Assembly: GCF_008042125.1 (NCBI RefSeq)
Contig: NZ_RDBI01000066.1
Location: 492,790 to 529,404 of the forward strand
DNA length: 36,615 nucleotides
Origin: Streptomyces sp. MS191
Lineage (GTDB): Bacteria; Actinomycetota; Actinomycetes; Streptomycetales; Streptomycetaceae
Reading direction: 5' to 3'
This document shows, piece by piece, positions 8,826 through 16,877 of this stretch. The notes under the pieces were generated by a model, which saw only the letters and a list, made by a program, of their open reading frames with translations, was not told the origin of the DNA and searched no databases. Every line of letters starts with the position of its first letter. Within the stretch, counting starts at the first letter, position 1. A program made the translations under genes and the position numbers.

Positions 8826-9584
8826 GTGACCGTTCGTACTCCGGCATCGCGTATCCGCAGGGTCGTCCTGCCCGTGGCGCTCTGCGCCGGGCTGGCGGCC
8901 GGTCTCACGGCCTGCGCCTCCGACCCGGACGAGGGCACCAACGGGGTCGGGAAGCTGACCGCGACCGCCATCGAGGAGAAGGCGCAGTCCGCGGCGGACG
9001 CGGCGAAGGCGGTGCGCCTGGCCGGGACGCTGGTCAGCAAGGGCGGCACGTACAAGCTGAACATGCGGCTCAAGCAGAACGGCGCGAGCGGCTCGGTCAC
9101 CACGAAGAACGGCACCTTCGAGCTGCTGCGGATCGACGAGGCGCTCTACCTCAAGGCCGACGCCGGCTTCTGGGCGCACGACGACAAGGCGGCCGAGACG
9201 CCGGGCGACGCCGACACCGAGGCCGCCGACACGCTCGACGACAAGTACGTGAAGATCCCGCAGGACGACCCCTCGTACAAGCAGCTGCGCGGCTTCACCG
9301 AGATGGACGTGCTCCTCGACGGGCTGATCGGCCTGCACGGGGACGTCGTCAAGGGCGACCGGGACAAGATCGGCGGCCTGCGCACCGTGAAGGTCAAGGG
9401 CGGTGAGGACGGCGAGGGCGGCACGCTGGACGTCTCGCTGGACGGCACACCGTTCCCGCTCCGCTTCGCGCGCGGCGGCGGCGCGGGCGTGGTGGTGCTC
9501 TCGGAGTGGGACAAGGACTTCCCGCTGGCGGCTCCCGCCAGGGAGCAGACGCTGGACTACGGCAAGCAGCTGCCCCGCACCTGA
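8826..9584 (+). CDS. Lipoprotein, LppX/LprG-like
   Basis: 252 residues. The signal peptide has basic residues RIRR, a hydrophobic core and lipobox LTAC with the lipidated cysteine at C30. The mature part is a beta-rich domain (KLTATAIEEKAQSAADAAKAVRLAGTL start) that looks like the LppX/LprAFG fold, which carries lipids across the mycobacterial envelope; that match is by eye and moderate. The GTG start is preceded by GAGAGG. It is divergent from the MgtE-N/CBS gene and convergent with the next gene. The ligand is unknown in streptomycetes. Confidence 0.82.
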   Translation: MTVRTPASRIRRVVLPVALCAGLAAGLTACASDPDEGTNGVGKLTATAIEEKAQSAADAAKAVRLAGTLVSKGGTYKLNMRLKQNGASGSVTTKNGTFELLRIDEALYLKADAGFWAHDDKAAETPGDADTEAADTLDDKYVKIPQDDPSYKQLRGFTEMDVLLDGLIGLHGDVVKGDRDKIGGLRTVKVKGGEDGEGGTLDVSLDGTPFPLRFARGGGAGVVVLSEWDKDFPLAAPAREQTLDYGKQLPRT

Positions 9585-9633
9585 ACCGTGCGGGGGCCTC
9601 CCGGCCGGGCCAGGGACCGCGCGGGCGGGGCTG

Positions 9634-10143
9634 TCAGCGCTTGCGGCGCCGCAGGAGCAGCCGGGGCAGCGCGGCCGGCACGGGCCGCCTCGTGATCGCG
9701 CCCGAGGGCTGCGGCACGGCGGCCAGGGACCCGTCGGGCAGGTCCGTCGTCGAGTCGACCGGCTCCAGCCGCAGCACCCGGCACTCGCGCGCCCAGCGTT
9801 CCGGCATGGCCTCGCCGTCCGGCGCGTTCAGGCGCTTGCCCTTCAGCTCGGCCACCGCGGCGTCCCACTCGGGCGAGCCGGCGGCCAGCTCCCGCACCTC
9901 GGCGGTCCAGGCGACGAGCCGGCCGCCCTTGTCCTTGCTGCGGACGGTCACCTCGGCGGTGGCGCCGGCCGGGAGTCCGGGCAGCGGCTGCTCGCCGGGC
10001 CCGTCGCCCACGACGTGGGCGGCGCCGTCGAACCAGACGTGCCACAGGGCCCGGGCGGCCGGGGCCTCGCCGCGGACCCAGATGAGGCCGGACTTCTTGG
10101 TGGCCTCCTCGACGAGCGCGGGGCCGGGCAGCGTTTCCGTCAT
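9634..10143 (-). CDS. Conserved hypothetical protein, possible split-barrel fold
   Basis: 169 residues, soluble, ending in a very basic tail (RLLLRRRKR). The order WVRG..LWHVWFDGAAHVV..GATAEVTVRSKDKGGRLVAWTAEV resembles the beta-barrel of pyridoxamine 5'-phosphate oxidase-like proteins, but FMN-binding residues are not evident, so this is only a suggestion. No ribosome binding site; TAGGCT ends six bases before the ATG, so the transcript is probably leaderless. It follows corA in the same direction, 67 bases downstream. Confidence 0.8.
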   Translation of the reverse strand: MTETLPGPALVEEATKKSGLIWVRGEAPAARALWHVWFDGAAHVVGDGPGEQPLPGLPAGATAEVTVRSKDKGGRLVAWTAEVRELAAGSPEWDAAVAELKGKRLNAPDGEAMPERWARECRVLRLEPVDSTTDLPDGSLAAVPQPSGAITRRPVPAALPRLLLRRRKR

Positions 10144-10149
10144 GCCCGC

Positions 10150-10155
10150 AGCCTA
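10150..10155 (-). promoter_or_regulatory. -10 hexamer of a probable leaderless transcript
   Basis: TAGGCT on the minus strand, six bases before the ATG at 10143, with no Shine-Dalgarno sequence. No convincing -35. Confidence 0.4.
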
Positions 10156-10210
10156 TCCAGCGGGCGCCCCGCGGACGATGCCGGACCGGACCGGACCGGA
10201 CCGGCGCCGC

Positions 10211-11338
10211 CTACAGCCAGCCGTTGCGCTTCAGCGTGCGGTGGATGGTGAAGCAGATCGCCGTGATGCCCAGCAGCACCATCGGGTAGCCGTACCTCCA
10301 GTGGAGCTCCGGCATGTGGTCGAAGTTCATGCCGTACACGCCGCAGACCGCCGTCGGGACGGCCACGATCGCCGCCCAGGAGGTGATCTTGCGCATGTCC
10401 TCGTTCTGCGCGACCGTCGCCTGCGCCAGGTTGGCCTGGAGGATGGAGTTGAGCAGTTCGTCGAAGCCGACGACCTGCTCCTGCACGCGCGCCAGGTGGT
10501 CGGCGACGTCGCGGAAGTACTTCTGGATGTCGGGGTCGACCAGCCGCATGGGCCGCTCGCTCAGCAGCTGCATCGGGCGCAGCAGCGGCGTGACGGCCCG
10601 CTTGAACTCCAGCACCTCGCGCTTGAGCTGGTAGATCCGGCCGGTGTCCGTGCCGCGCGTCGACCCCTTGGCCGGCGGTGAGAAGACGTCGATCTCGATC
10701 TGGTCGATGTCCAGCTCGACGGCGTCGGCGACCGCGATGTAGCCGTCGACGACGTGGTCGGCGATGGCGTGCAGCACGGCCGAGGGGCCCTTGCCCAGCA
10801 GTTCCGGCTCGCCCTGGAGGCGGTGGCGGAGGTTGCGCAGGGAGCCCTGACCGCCGTGCCGGACGGTGATGACGAAGTCCGGGCCGGTGAAGCACATCAC
10901 CTCGCCGGTCTCCACGACCTCGCTGGTGGCGGTGAGTTCGGCGTGCTCGACGTAGTGGATCGTCTTGAAGACGGTGAAGAGGGTGTCGTCGTACCGCTCC
11001 AGCTTGGGCCGCTGGTGGGCGTGCACGGCGTCCTCGACGGCCAGCGGGTGCAGCCCGAACTCGGCCGCGATACCGGCGAATTCGGCCTCGGTCGGCTCGT
11101 GCAGGCCGATCCACGCGAAGCCGCCGCTCTCGCGTACCTGGCGCATCGCGCCGCGCGGCGTCAGGCAGTCGTGGTCGTCCACGCGGCGGCCGTCGCGGTA
11201 GACGGCGCAGTCGACGACCGCGCTGGACGCGGACGGGTCACGCGTGGGGTCGTAGGCGGTGTAGACGGTGGGGGTCTTGCGCAGGCTGGGCCGCAGGGTG
11301 GGACGGACCGCGGCGCGCAGGTCACGGATCATCGACAT
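10211..11338 (-). CDS. corA: CorA-type magnesium/cobalt channel
   Basis: 375 residues. A long cytoplasmic domain with helices rich in charged residues is followed by the CorA signature YGMNFDHMPE (GMN at 336-338) at the end of the first transmembrane helix. A second helix (YPMVLLGITAICFTI) and the basic C-terminal tail (RTLKRNGWL) follow. It should form a pentameric Mg2+ channel in the plasma membrane. AAGGAG lies nine bases before the ATG; a second in-frame ATG follows two codons later. It lies near the MgtE-N/CBS protein, and M. tuberculosis corA (Rv1239c) lies in the same neighbourhood, which points to a Mg2+-related region. Confidence 0.95.
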   Translation of the reverse strand: MSMIRDLRAAVRPTLRPSLRKTPTVYTAYDPTRDPSASSAVVDCAVYRDGRRVDDHDCLTPRGAMRQVRESGGFAWIGLHEPTEAEFAGIAAEFGLHPLAVEDAVHAHQRPKLERYDDTLFTVFKTIHYVEHAELTATSEVVETGEVMCFTGPDFVITVRHGGQGSLRNLRHRLQGEPELLGKGPSAVLHAIADHVVDGYIAVADAVELDIDQIEIDVFSPPAKGSTRGTDTGRIYQLKREVLEFKRAVTPLLRPMQLLSERPMRLVDPDIQKYFRDVADHLARVQEQVVGFDELLNSILQANLAQATVAQNEDMRKITSWAAIVAVPTAVCGVYGMNFDHMPELHWRYGYPMVLLGITAICFTIHRTLKRNGWL

Positions 11339-11748
11339 TCGGCATGCTCCTTCACGGAGAAGCCGTCGGCGAGGCGTGGCACAGCCCGGAATGGGGGCGT
11401 GGACCTGATGTCCTACGTCCGCAAAGCGGGCGGCACCGCGGGATCGCGGTGACGGCGTTCGCTACAGACAGGCAAAGGCGAAATGCTCTTCCGTCGTGCG
11501 AGCTGCCGGGTGACGGGGACGGGGAAGGTCCTCAGGTCACCGGAAAAGATGCACCGGGCCGGGGTGCGGGGCGGAAGAGCGGTTGGTACTGCCCGATCGA
11601 CTTCGATCCACGCAGCCCCACCTCCTCCAGCCGGTCCCCCGTGGGGGATGACGAGTAGTCGGGAGTCCCGACCAGCGGCCAAGACTATCAGCCGACTGAG
11701 GGTCAATCCCTTCCTTTGCCCGTTCCATACGCGCTTTATGCTCACTGC
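11339..11748. other. 410-base divergent intergenic region between corA and the SUFU-like gene
   Basis: No supported gene. It holds two inverted repeats: TCCCCC-GT-GGGGGA at 11635-11648, and a 15-bp dyad (GTCGGGA, one base, TCCCGAC) at 11658-11672. The second resembles a repressor site. AT content rises only near 11680-11750, where the promoter of the plus-strand gene lies. I see no match to the M-box magnesium riboswitch. Confidence 0.5.
11716..11742 (+). promoter_or_regulatory. Promoter of the SUFU-like gene, probable leaderless start
   Basis: -35-like TTGCCC (11716-11721), 15 bases, then -10 TATGCT (11737-11742), six bases before the ATG at 11749. There is no Shine-Dalgarno sequence. The 15-base spacing is short, so the -35 is less certain than the -10. 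Confidence 0.5.
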
Positions 11749-12333
11749 ATGGGAGAAGTTCTTGCTCTGGTCGAGGCCAGGCTGCGCACGGCGCTCGGCG
11801 AACCGGACGCGCGGGCGGCGGTGACGTTCCTCGGCACCGATCGGATCGAGGTGCTGCGCTTCGTCGACGGCGACGTGGTGCGCTACGCGACGCTCGGGAT
11901 GTCCGCCCAACCGATGGCCGACCCGACGGCCGCGCTCGCGGACCCGGTGAAGGGCCCGCGCGCGGAGCTGGTGCTGTCGGTGCGCGGCGGGCTCGCGGAC
12001 ACCGACAAGGTGCTGCGCCCGCTCGCGGTCCTCGCCTCGGCGCCGCAGGTGGAGGGGGTCGTGGTGGCCGCCGGCGCCTCGCTCTACGTGGGTGAACCCC
12101 TGTGGCCGGGGGCCTCGTTCACCTCCGTGCTCGTGGCGGAGCCGGGCGGTCTGGTGGAGGACCTGGAACTGGACGACCCGATGGACCCGGTCCAGTTCCT
12201 GCCGCTGCTGCCGATGACGCCGAACGAGGCGGCCTGGAAGCGGGTGCACGGCGCGAAGGCCCTGGAGGAGCGCTGGCTGGCCCGCGGCACGGACCTGCGC
12301 GATCCGCTGCGCGGGTCCGTGCCGCTGGACTGA
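11749..12333 (+). CDS. Suppressor-of-fused (SUFU) domain protein
   Basis: 194 residues, soluble, acidic. The alternating beta/alpha pattern (VTFLGTDRIEVLRF, RAELVLSVRGG, PLAVLASAPQVEGVVVAAGASLYVGEPLWPGASFTSVLVAEP, FLPLLPMTPNEAAWKRVHGAKALEE) fits the bacterial SUFU family. That family often occurs as immunity or accessory proteins in toxin loci, but here it stands alone. Biochemical role unknown. The ATG at 11749 is chosen because relatives begin at the same point and a -10 sits just upstream. Confidence 0.82.
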   Translation: MGEVLALVEARLRTALGEPDARAAVTFLGTDRIEVLRFVDGDVVRYATLGMSAQPMADPTAALADPVKGPRAELVLSVRGGLADTDKVLRPLAVLASAPQVEGVVVAAGASLYVGEPLWPGASFTSVLVAEPGGLVEDLELDDPMDPVQFLPLLPMTPNEAAWKRVHGAKALEERWLARGTDLRDPLRGSVPLD

Positions 12334-12349
12334 GGGAGCGTACGGGCCG

Positions 12350-12385
12350 GGACCGGACGACCGTCGGCGGGACGGTCCCCGGTCC
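12350..12385. terminator. Bidirectional terminator downstream of the SUFU-like gene
   Basis: Nested hairpin: outer GGACCGG (12350-12356) with CCGGTCC (12379-12385), inner ACCGTC (12360-12365) with GACGGT (12371-12376). It lies between two convergent stops. Confidence 0.7.
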
Positions 12386-12388
12386 GGG

Positions 12389-12658
12389 TCAGCGCGCGAC
12401 GGCCCTGCGGGCCACGAGGTCGGCGATCACCACGTAGACGACCGCGGGGATGCCGTAGTCGAGCAGCACCTGAAGGCTGTGCTGGGAGACCTCGAAGAGC
12501 CCGATCGACCAGCCGGCGAGCCAGTCGGCGGCGGTGTGGAACCAGTCGACGAGGGTGTTCGCCCGGTTGGCGTCGAGCAGGTCCATGACGATCCAGACGA
12601 CCAGGATGCCCGCGAGGACGTGCGCGATGGTTCTTATGACGGAGTCGATGCCTCTCAT
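12389..12658 (-). CDS. Small conserved membrane protein, 89 aa
   Basis: Two hydrophobic segments (IAHVLAGILVVWIVMDLL near the N-terminus; IPAVVYVVIADLVA near the C-terminus) flank an amphipathic stretch with several Trp and His residues. No known domain. The ATG has GGAG about four bases upstream. It lies downstream of the MFS gene in the same direction, 50 bases apart, so it may be co-transcribed with it. Function unknown. Confidence 0.75.
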   Translation of the reverse strand: MRGIDSVIRTIAHVLAGILVVWIVMDLLDANRANTLVDWFHTAADWLAGWSIGLFEVSQHSLQVLLDYGIPAVVYVVIADLVARRAVAR

Positions 12659-12708
12659 GGGCTCCGTTTTGCCCGTGCCCGCCACGGCAAACCGGCCATG
12701 ACGCGGCC

Positions 12709-13998
12709 TCAGCCCGCGAAGACCCCCACGCCGTCCTCCGCGGCGTGACGGGGTGCCGCCTCCGCCGCCCCGCGGGTGAGGGAGGCGCGGCGGGTCCGGA
12801 CGACGGCCGCGCCGAGGACGGCCGCGACGCCGGCGACCACGAACGGCATGTGGAGGTCGCTCCACTCCTCGATCTTCGGCGCGAAGTACGGGGCGGCCGC
12901 CGCGGCGAACCAGCGGACGAAGTTGTAGCCCGCGCTCGCCACCGGGCGCGGCGCGTCGGAGACGCCGAGCGCCAGTTCGGTGAAGACGGTGTTGTTGACG
13001 CCGATGAACGCGCCCGACAGCACCGTGCAGACGATCGCCGTGGTGTGGTTCCCGTAGCCGAGGACGACGACGTCCGCCGCGAGCAGCACCAGGGAGCCGC
13101 CGAGCACGTTCACCGAGCCGAGGCGCCGCTGCAGACGCGGGGCGACCAGGACCGAGAAGACCGCGAGCAGCACGCCCCAGGCGAAGAAGACCGCGCCGGA
13201 CCGGTAGGGGCTCATGTCCAGGACGAACGGCGTGAACGCGAGCACGGTGAAGAACGCGTAGTTGTAGAAGAACGCGGCGGCCGCGGCGGAGGCGAGCCCG
13301 GGGTGCCCGAGCGCCTTGATCGGATCGAGCAGCGACGTCCTGCGGGCGGGCCTGGGCTGCTCCTTCAGGAAGACCGCGATGCACAGGAAGCCGATCGCCA
13401 TCAGCACGGCCGTCCCGAAGAACGGGTAGCGCCAGCTCGCGTCGCCGAGGACGGCGCCGAGCAGCGGCCCGCACGCCATGCCGAGCCCGAGCGCCGACTC
13501 GTACAGCAGGATCGCCGCCGCGCTGCCGCCGGCCGCGGCGCCGACGATCACGGCGAGCGAGGTCGAGACGAAGAGCGCGTTGCCCAGTCCCCAGCCGGCG
13601 CGGAAGCCGACCAGCTGCGCGACGGAGTCGGAGGTGCCGGCGAGCCCGGCGAAGACCACGACGAGGGCGAGGCCGGCGAGCAGGGTCCGGCGCCCGCCGA
13701 TGCGGCTGGAGACGAAGCCGGTGACGAGCATCGCGACGGCCGTGATCAGGAAGTACGAGGTGAAGAGCAGCGAGACCTGGCTGGGCGTGGCGCGCAGGCC
13801 CTGGGCGATCGACGGCAGGATCGGGTCGACCAGGCCGATGCCCATGAAGGCGACGACGGAGGCCCCGGCGGTGGCCCACACCGCCGGGGGCTGACGCAGC
13901 AGGCCGGCGCCGGGGCGGGTCGCGGCCTCGGCGGCCTCGGCCGCCTCGTCGGCCTCGTCGGCCTCGTCGGCCTCGTCGAAGGGGTCGTCTCTTTCCAC
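12709..13998 (-). CDS. Major facilitator superfamily transporter (drug-efflux type)
   Basis: 429 residues with about 12 transmembrane helices. The loop 2-3 signature is present (GFVSSRIGGRRTLLAG), as is a helix-5 segment typical of drug antiporters (YESALGLGMACGPLLGAVLG). An unusual acidic N-terminal tail repeats Glu-Ala-Asp triplets. The GTG at 13998 is chosen because GAGAGGG lies six bases upstream; the longer frame upstream would cross the promoter. The substrate cannot be told. The promoter contains an operator-like palindrome (see 14073-14102), so expression is probably induced through a repressor that is not encoded next door. Confidence 0.88.
   Translation of the reverse strand: MERDDPFDEADEADEADEAAEAAEAATRPGAGLLRQPPAVWATAGASVVAFMGIGLVDPILPSIAQGLRATPSQVSLLFTSYFLITAVAMLVTGFVSSRIGGRRTLLAGLALVVVFAGLAGTSDSVAQLVGFRAGWGLGNALFVSTSLAVIVGAAAGGSAAAILLYESALGLGMACGPLLGAVLGDASWRYPFFGTAVLMAIGFLCIAVFLKEQPRPARRTSLLDPIKALGHPGLASAAAAAFFYNYAFFTVLAFTPFVLDMSPYRSGAVFFAWGVLLAVFSVLVAPRLQRRLGSVNVLGGSLVLLAADVVVLGYGNHTTAIVCTVLSGAFIGVNNTVFTELALGVSDAPRPVASAGYNFVRWFAAAAAPYFAPKIEEWSDLHMPFVVAGVAAVLGAAVVRTRRASLTRGAAEAAPRHAAEDGVGVFAG
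13940..13978. repeat. 9-bp tandem repeat in the MFS gene
   Basis: The plus strand repeats the unit CTCGTCGGC about four times, coding Glu-Ala-Asp triplets in the N-terminal tail of the transporter. Such tracts change length by slippage in whole codons. Confidence 0.75.
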
Positions 13999-14072
13999 GG
14001 AAGTCCCTCTCCCTGGTGCCCGCGCCGGCGGCGTGCCCGCCGCGGCGTCCGACGGATGGTTGTGCAGTACAC

Positions 14073-14102
14073 AGAATAAGTTAGACGATCTAATAAATGC
14101 AA
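14073..14102 (-). promoter_or_regulatory. MFS promoter with a 13-bp palindromic operator between -35 and -10
   Basis: On the minus strand: -35 TTGCAT (14102-14097), an 18-base spacer, -10 TATTCT (14078-14073). Inside the spacer lies a palindrome TTAGA-N3-TCTAA (14081-14093). The patch is very AT-rich compared with its surroundings. A repressor bound here would block RNA polymerase directly. The layout resembles MarR- or TetR-controlled efflux genes, but no such regulator is adjacent. Confidence 0.65.
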
Positions 14103-14190
14103 GATACATCTACCGTGGGGGGTGAACCGTCCCGGCCGGACGGGTGATCGTCCTTGACGCGAGCGCGACGGGGTAGGACCGTTGGGCCTT

Positions 14191-14829
14191 ATGAGGGGCG
14201 AACCCAGTTGCCCGAAGTGCGGTGGCCGGGTCAGGGCGCCCGGACTGTTTGCCGATTCCTGGCAGTGCGACGTGCACGGCTCGGTGCACCCTTTGCAACC
14301 CGTGATCCCGCCCAGCGTCGAATCCCTCGGTGTCGTCGTGCACCGGGCCCAGGTGCCGGTGTGGATGCCGTGGCCCCTGCCCGTCGGCTGGCTCTTCACC
14401 GGGGTCGCCTATGCCGGTGACGACCGCAGCGGTGGACGCGCGACCGCCGTCGCCTGCTCGGGGCCGGGCCCGCTCGGGGGCATCGGCGAGCTGCTGCTGA
14501 TCGCCGAGGAGCTCGGCGTCGGCCTCGGGGCGCGTTACGCGGGGATCGACGGCCCCGACCCCGGAGCGGGCATCTCCATCGACAAGCCGCCCCAGACCAA
14601 GGTGCTCGCCGCGGGCCGCCCCACCCCGCTCTGGCACGTCGCCGGAACCCCGCACGACCGCGCCGTCTTCGCGGGCGAGGCGCGCGGCCTCTGGCTGTGG
14701 GCCATCGTCTGGCCGGAGCAGTCGGGCCTGCTGATGTACGACGAGCTGGTGCTGACCGACCTGCGCGACGCGGGCGCGGAGGTCGAGCTGCTGCCCTGCG
14801 GGGCGCTGACGCCCCGTCTGCTCGGCTGA
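14191..14829 (+). CDS. Conserved streptomycete protein with N-terminal zinc-ribbon-like motif
   Basis: 212 residues. The N-terminus carries C-P-K-C (SCPKCGGRVRAPG), then Cys and His in WQCDVHG, which looks like a one-metal zinc ribbon. The rest is a mixed alpha/beta domain rich in Gly and Trp (WMPWPLPVGWLFTGVAYAGDD, ARGLWLWAIVWPEQSGLLMYDELVLTDL). I recall it as a DUF6758-type family limited to actinomycetes; function unknown. ATG 14191 is preferred over TTG 14182 because the protein family starts at MRGEP. No good ribosome binding site; TAGGAC at 14174-14179 may be a -10, giving a very short leader. Confidence 0.82.
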   Translation: MRGEPSCPKCGGRVRAPGLFADSWQCDVHGSVHPLQPVIPPSVESLGVVVHRAQVPVWMPWPLPVGWLFTGVAYAGDDRSGGRATAVACSGPGPLGGIGELLLIAEELGVGLGARYAGIDGPDPGAGISIDKPPQTKVLAAGRPTPLWHVAGTPHDRAVFAGEARGLWLWAIVWPEQSGLLMYDELVLTDLRDAGAEVELLPCGALTPRLLG

Positions 14830-15058
14830 CGAGCGACTTTCGGGCAACCCCGCGCGGGCCCGGCGCCCCACCCGAAGGCGTGACCGGCGCGTCCGGCCGC
14901 CTCCGCGGACCCGGCCCGGACGGCCGGGGACCGGGTGCCCGCCCGGTCGGCGCCGGGTGATCCGTACCGGTGTCCGCGGAACGGGACCGGGTGTTCGATA
15001 CGCCCGTTATGCTGGAGCGGCCCCTTTGTCCGTTCCGAGCCCCCTGGAGTACCGCGTC
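14830..15058 (+). promoter_or_regulatory. Intergenic region with probable promoter of the PHP gene
   Basis: 229 bases without a gene. A -10-like TATGCT lies at 15008-15013, giving a leader of about 40 bases before the GTG at 15059; no clear -35. The rest is GC-rich with several short inverted repeats, none convincing as a terminator. Confidence 0.4.
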
Positions 15059-15919
15059 GTGCGCATCGATCTGCACACCCACTCCACGGCGTCGGACGGT
15101 ACGGACACCCCCGCCGAGCTGGTCCGCAACGCGGCCGCCGCCGGGCTCGACGTCGTCGCCCTCACCGACCACGACACCACCCGCGGCTACGCCGAGGCGA
15201 TCGCCGCGCTGCCCGAAGGGCTCACGCTCGTCACCGGGGCCGAGCTGTCCTGCCGGATCGACGGCATCGGACTGCACATGCTCGCGTACCTCTTCGACCC
15301 CGAGGAGCCCGAACTCGCCGCCGAGCGCGAACTGGTCCGGGACGACCGGGTGCCGCGCGCGCAGGCGATGGTCGGCAAGCTCCAGGAGCTGGGCGTGCCG
15401 GTGACCTGGGAGCAGGTCGCCCGCATCGCCGGCGACGGCTCGGTGGGCCGCCCGCACATCGCCGAGGCCCTCGTCGAGCTGGGCGTCGTCCCCGACGTCT
15501 CCGGCGCCTTCACGCAGCAGTGGCTCGCCGACGGCGGCCGGGCGTACGTGGAGAAGCACGAACTCGACCCGTTCGACGCGATCCGGCTCGTCAAGGCGGC
15601 CGGCGGCGTCACCGTCTTCGCGCACCCGCTCGCCGTCAAGCGCGGCGAGGTCGTGCCCGAGGCCGCCATCGCCCGGCTCGCCGCGGCCGGCCTCGACGGC
15701 ATCGAGATCGACCACATGGACCACGACGAGCCCACCCGCGCCCGACTGCGCGGCCTGTCCCGCGAGCTCGGGCTGCTCGGCACCGGCTCCAGCGACTACC
15801 ACGGCAGCCGCAAGACCTGCCGGCTCGGCGAGTACACCACCGACCCCGAGATCTACGGCGAGATCACCCGCCGCGCGGCCGGAGCCTTCCCGGTTCCCGG
15901 CGCCGGGGGACGCGCCTGA
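15059..15919 (+). CDS. PHP-domain metal-dependent phosphoesterase
   Basis: 286 residues. All four PHP motifs are visible: DLHTHSTASDG (metal ligands H6, H8, D13), LTDHDT, the FAHP segment and GSSDYHG near the C-terminus. The single-domain architecture matches the TrpH/RNase AM group, which hydrolyses 3',5'-nucleoside bisphosphates or trims RNA 5' ends, rather than the PHP domain of DNA polymerases. Cytosolic. The GTG at 15059 leaves the protein starting at MRIDLHTHS; GGAG is ten bases upstream. The exact substrate is not known for streptomycetes. Confidence 0.92.
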   Translation: MRIDLHTHSTASDGTDTPAELVRNAAAAGLDVVALTDHDTTRGYAEAIAALPEGLTLVTGAELSCRIDGIGLHMLAYLFDPEEPELAAERELVRDDRVPRAQAMVGKLQELGVPVTWEQVARIAGDGSVGRPHIAEALVELGVVPDVSGAFTQQWLADGGRAYVEKHELDPFDAIRLVKAAGGVTVFAHPLAVKRGEVVPEAAIARLAAAGLDGIEIDHMDHDEPTRARLRGLSRELGLLGTGSSDYHGSRKTCRLGEYTTDPEIYGEITRRAAGAFPVPGAGGRA

Positions 15920-15990
15920 CCCCAGGGGCCGCCCTGCCGATCGTGCCGGACTGATCGACAGGCCCCCCAGTCCTCGCTGAGGGCGGTCAC

Positions 15991-16029
15991 ACCGACGGAA
16001 CACCCCTCCACGGGTGGGTCGCCGTCGGT
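15991..16029 (+). terminator. Bipartite hairpin upstream of marC
   Basis: Outer stem ACCGACGG (15991-15998) with CCGTCGGT (16022-16029); inner stem CACCC (16001-16005) with GGGTG (16012-16016). It follows the PHP stop by 70 bases and may end that transcript. The 252-base region 15920-16171 contains no supported gene. A structured leader of marC is the alternative. Confidence 0.45.
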
Positions 16030-16171
16030 CTCTCCGCGGCGTTCTCGTCGCGGATGCCTGCCCGCGTGGTCACGCACGCGCCGCGCCGCATCGTGCCGCG
16101 CCCGCATCGTGCCGCCCCGTGCGACTCCCCAGTCCCACACCCCTCGTACATCCCGACTCGCAAGGCTCACC

Positions 16172-16777
16172 GTGTTCGACGTCGCCGTCTTCGGCTCGCT
16201 CTTTCTGACCCTTTTTGTGATCATGGATCCCCCCGGGATCACCCCGATCTTCCTCGCCCTCACCTCCGGCCGGCCCGCCAAGGTGCAGCGCCGCATGGCC
16301 TGGCAGGCGGTCGCCGTGGCCTTCGGTGTCATCACCGTCTTCGGCATCCTCGGGCAGCAGATCCTCGACTACCTGCACGTCTCCGTGCCCGCGCTGATGA
16401 TCGCGGGCGGACTGCTGCTCCTGCTCATCGCGCTCGACCTGCTCACCGGCAAGACCGACGAGCCCAAGCAGACCAAGGACGTCAACGTCGCGCTGGTCCC
16501 CCTCGGCATGCCGCTGCTCGCCGGGCCGGGCGCCATCGTGTCGGTGATCCTCGCGGTGCAGCACGCCGACGGCGTCGGCGCGCAGATCTCCGTCTGGACC
16601 GCGATCGCCGCCATGCACGTCGTGCTCTGGCTGACCATGCGCTACTCGCTGGTGATCATCCGGGTCATCAAGGACGGCGGTGTCGTGCTGGTGACCCGGC
16701 TCGCCGGCATGATGCTGTCGGCCATCGCCGTGCAGCAGATCATCAACGGCGTCACCCAGGTGATCCAGGGCAGCTGA
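16172..16777 (+). CDS. MarC-family integral membrane protein
   Basis: 201 residues with six predicted transmembrane helices. The N-terminal family motif is FVIMDPPGITPIFLALT, and the second half has PLGMPLLAGPGAIVSVI. The family was once linked to antibiotic resistance (MarC), but that link was withdrawn and no transport substrate is established. The GTG start at 16172 has AAGG six bases upstream. Single-gene unit, bounded by hairpins on both sides. Confidence 0.92.
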   Translation: MFDVAVFGSLFLTLFVIMDPPGITPIFLALTSGRPAKVQRRMAWQAVAVAFGVITVFGILGQQILDYLHVSVPALMIAGGLLLLLIALDLLTGKTDEPKQTKDVNVALVPLGMPLLAGPGAIVSVILAVQHADGVGAQISVWTAIAAMHVVLWLTMRYSLVIIRVIKDGGVVLVTRLAGMMLSAIAVQQIINGVTQVIQGS

Positions 16778-16797
16778 GCCCGCCCCCGGACACCACT

Positions 16798-16843
16798 GCG
16801 CCCCCGTACGGATTCCGTTGCGACGGAGTCCGTGCGGGGGCGC
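16798..16843. terminator. Strong bidirectional terminator after marC
   Basis: 15-bp stem (16798-16812 with 16829-16843) containing one G-T wobble; the loop itself forms a second short stem (TCCGT/ACGGA). Lies between convergent genes. Confidence 0.88.
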
Positions 16844-16877
16844 GGTGCGTGAGTGAGTGCCCTCAGGCCCTGCGGCG

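Noticed and set aside
10183..10204. Four copies of GGACC in a row between the 9634-10143 gene and corA
   Set aside because: Short simple repeat in high-GC DNA; no structure or regulator link seen.
11339..11400. Magnesium riboswitch (M-box) upstream of corA
   Set aside because: No matching conserved helices or sequence blocks recognised in the leader.
13921..13980. Iterated CTCGTCGGC considered as origin-like or protein-binding iterons
   Set aside because: It is in frame within the transporter gene and explained by Glu-Ala-Asp codons.
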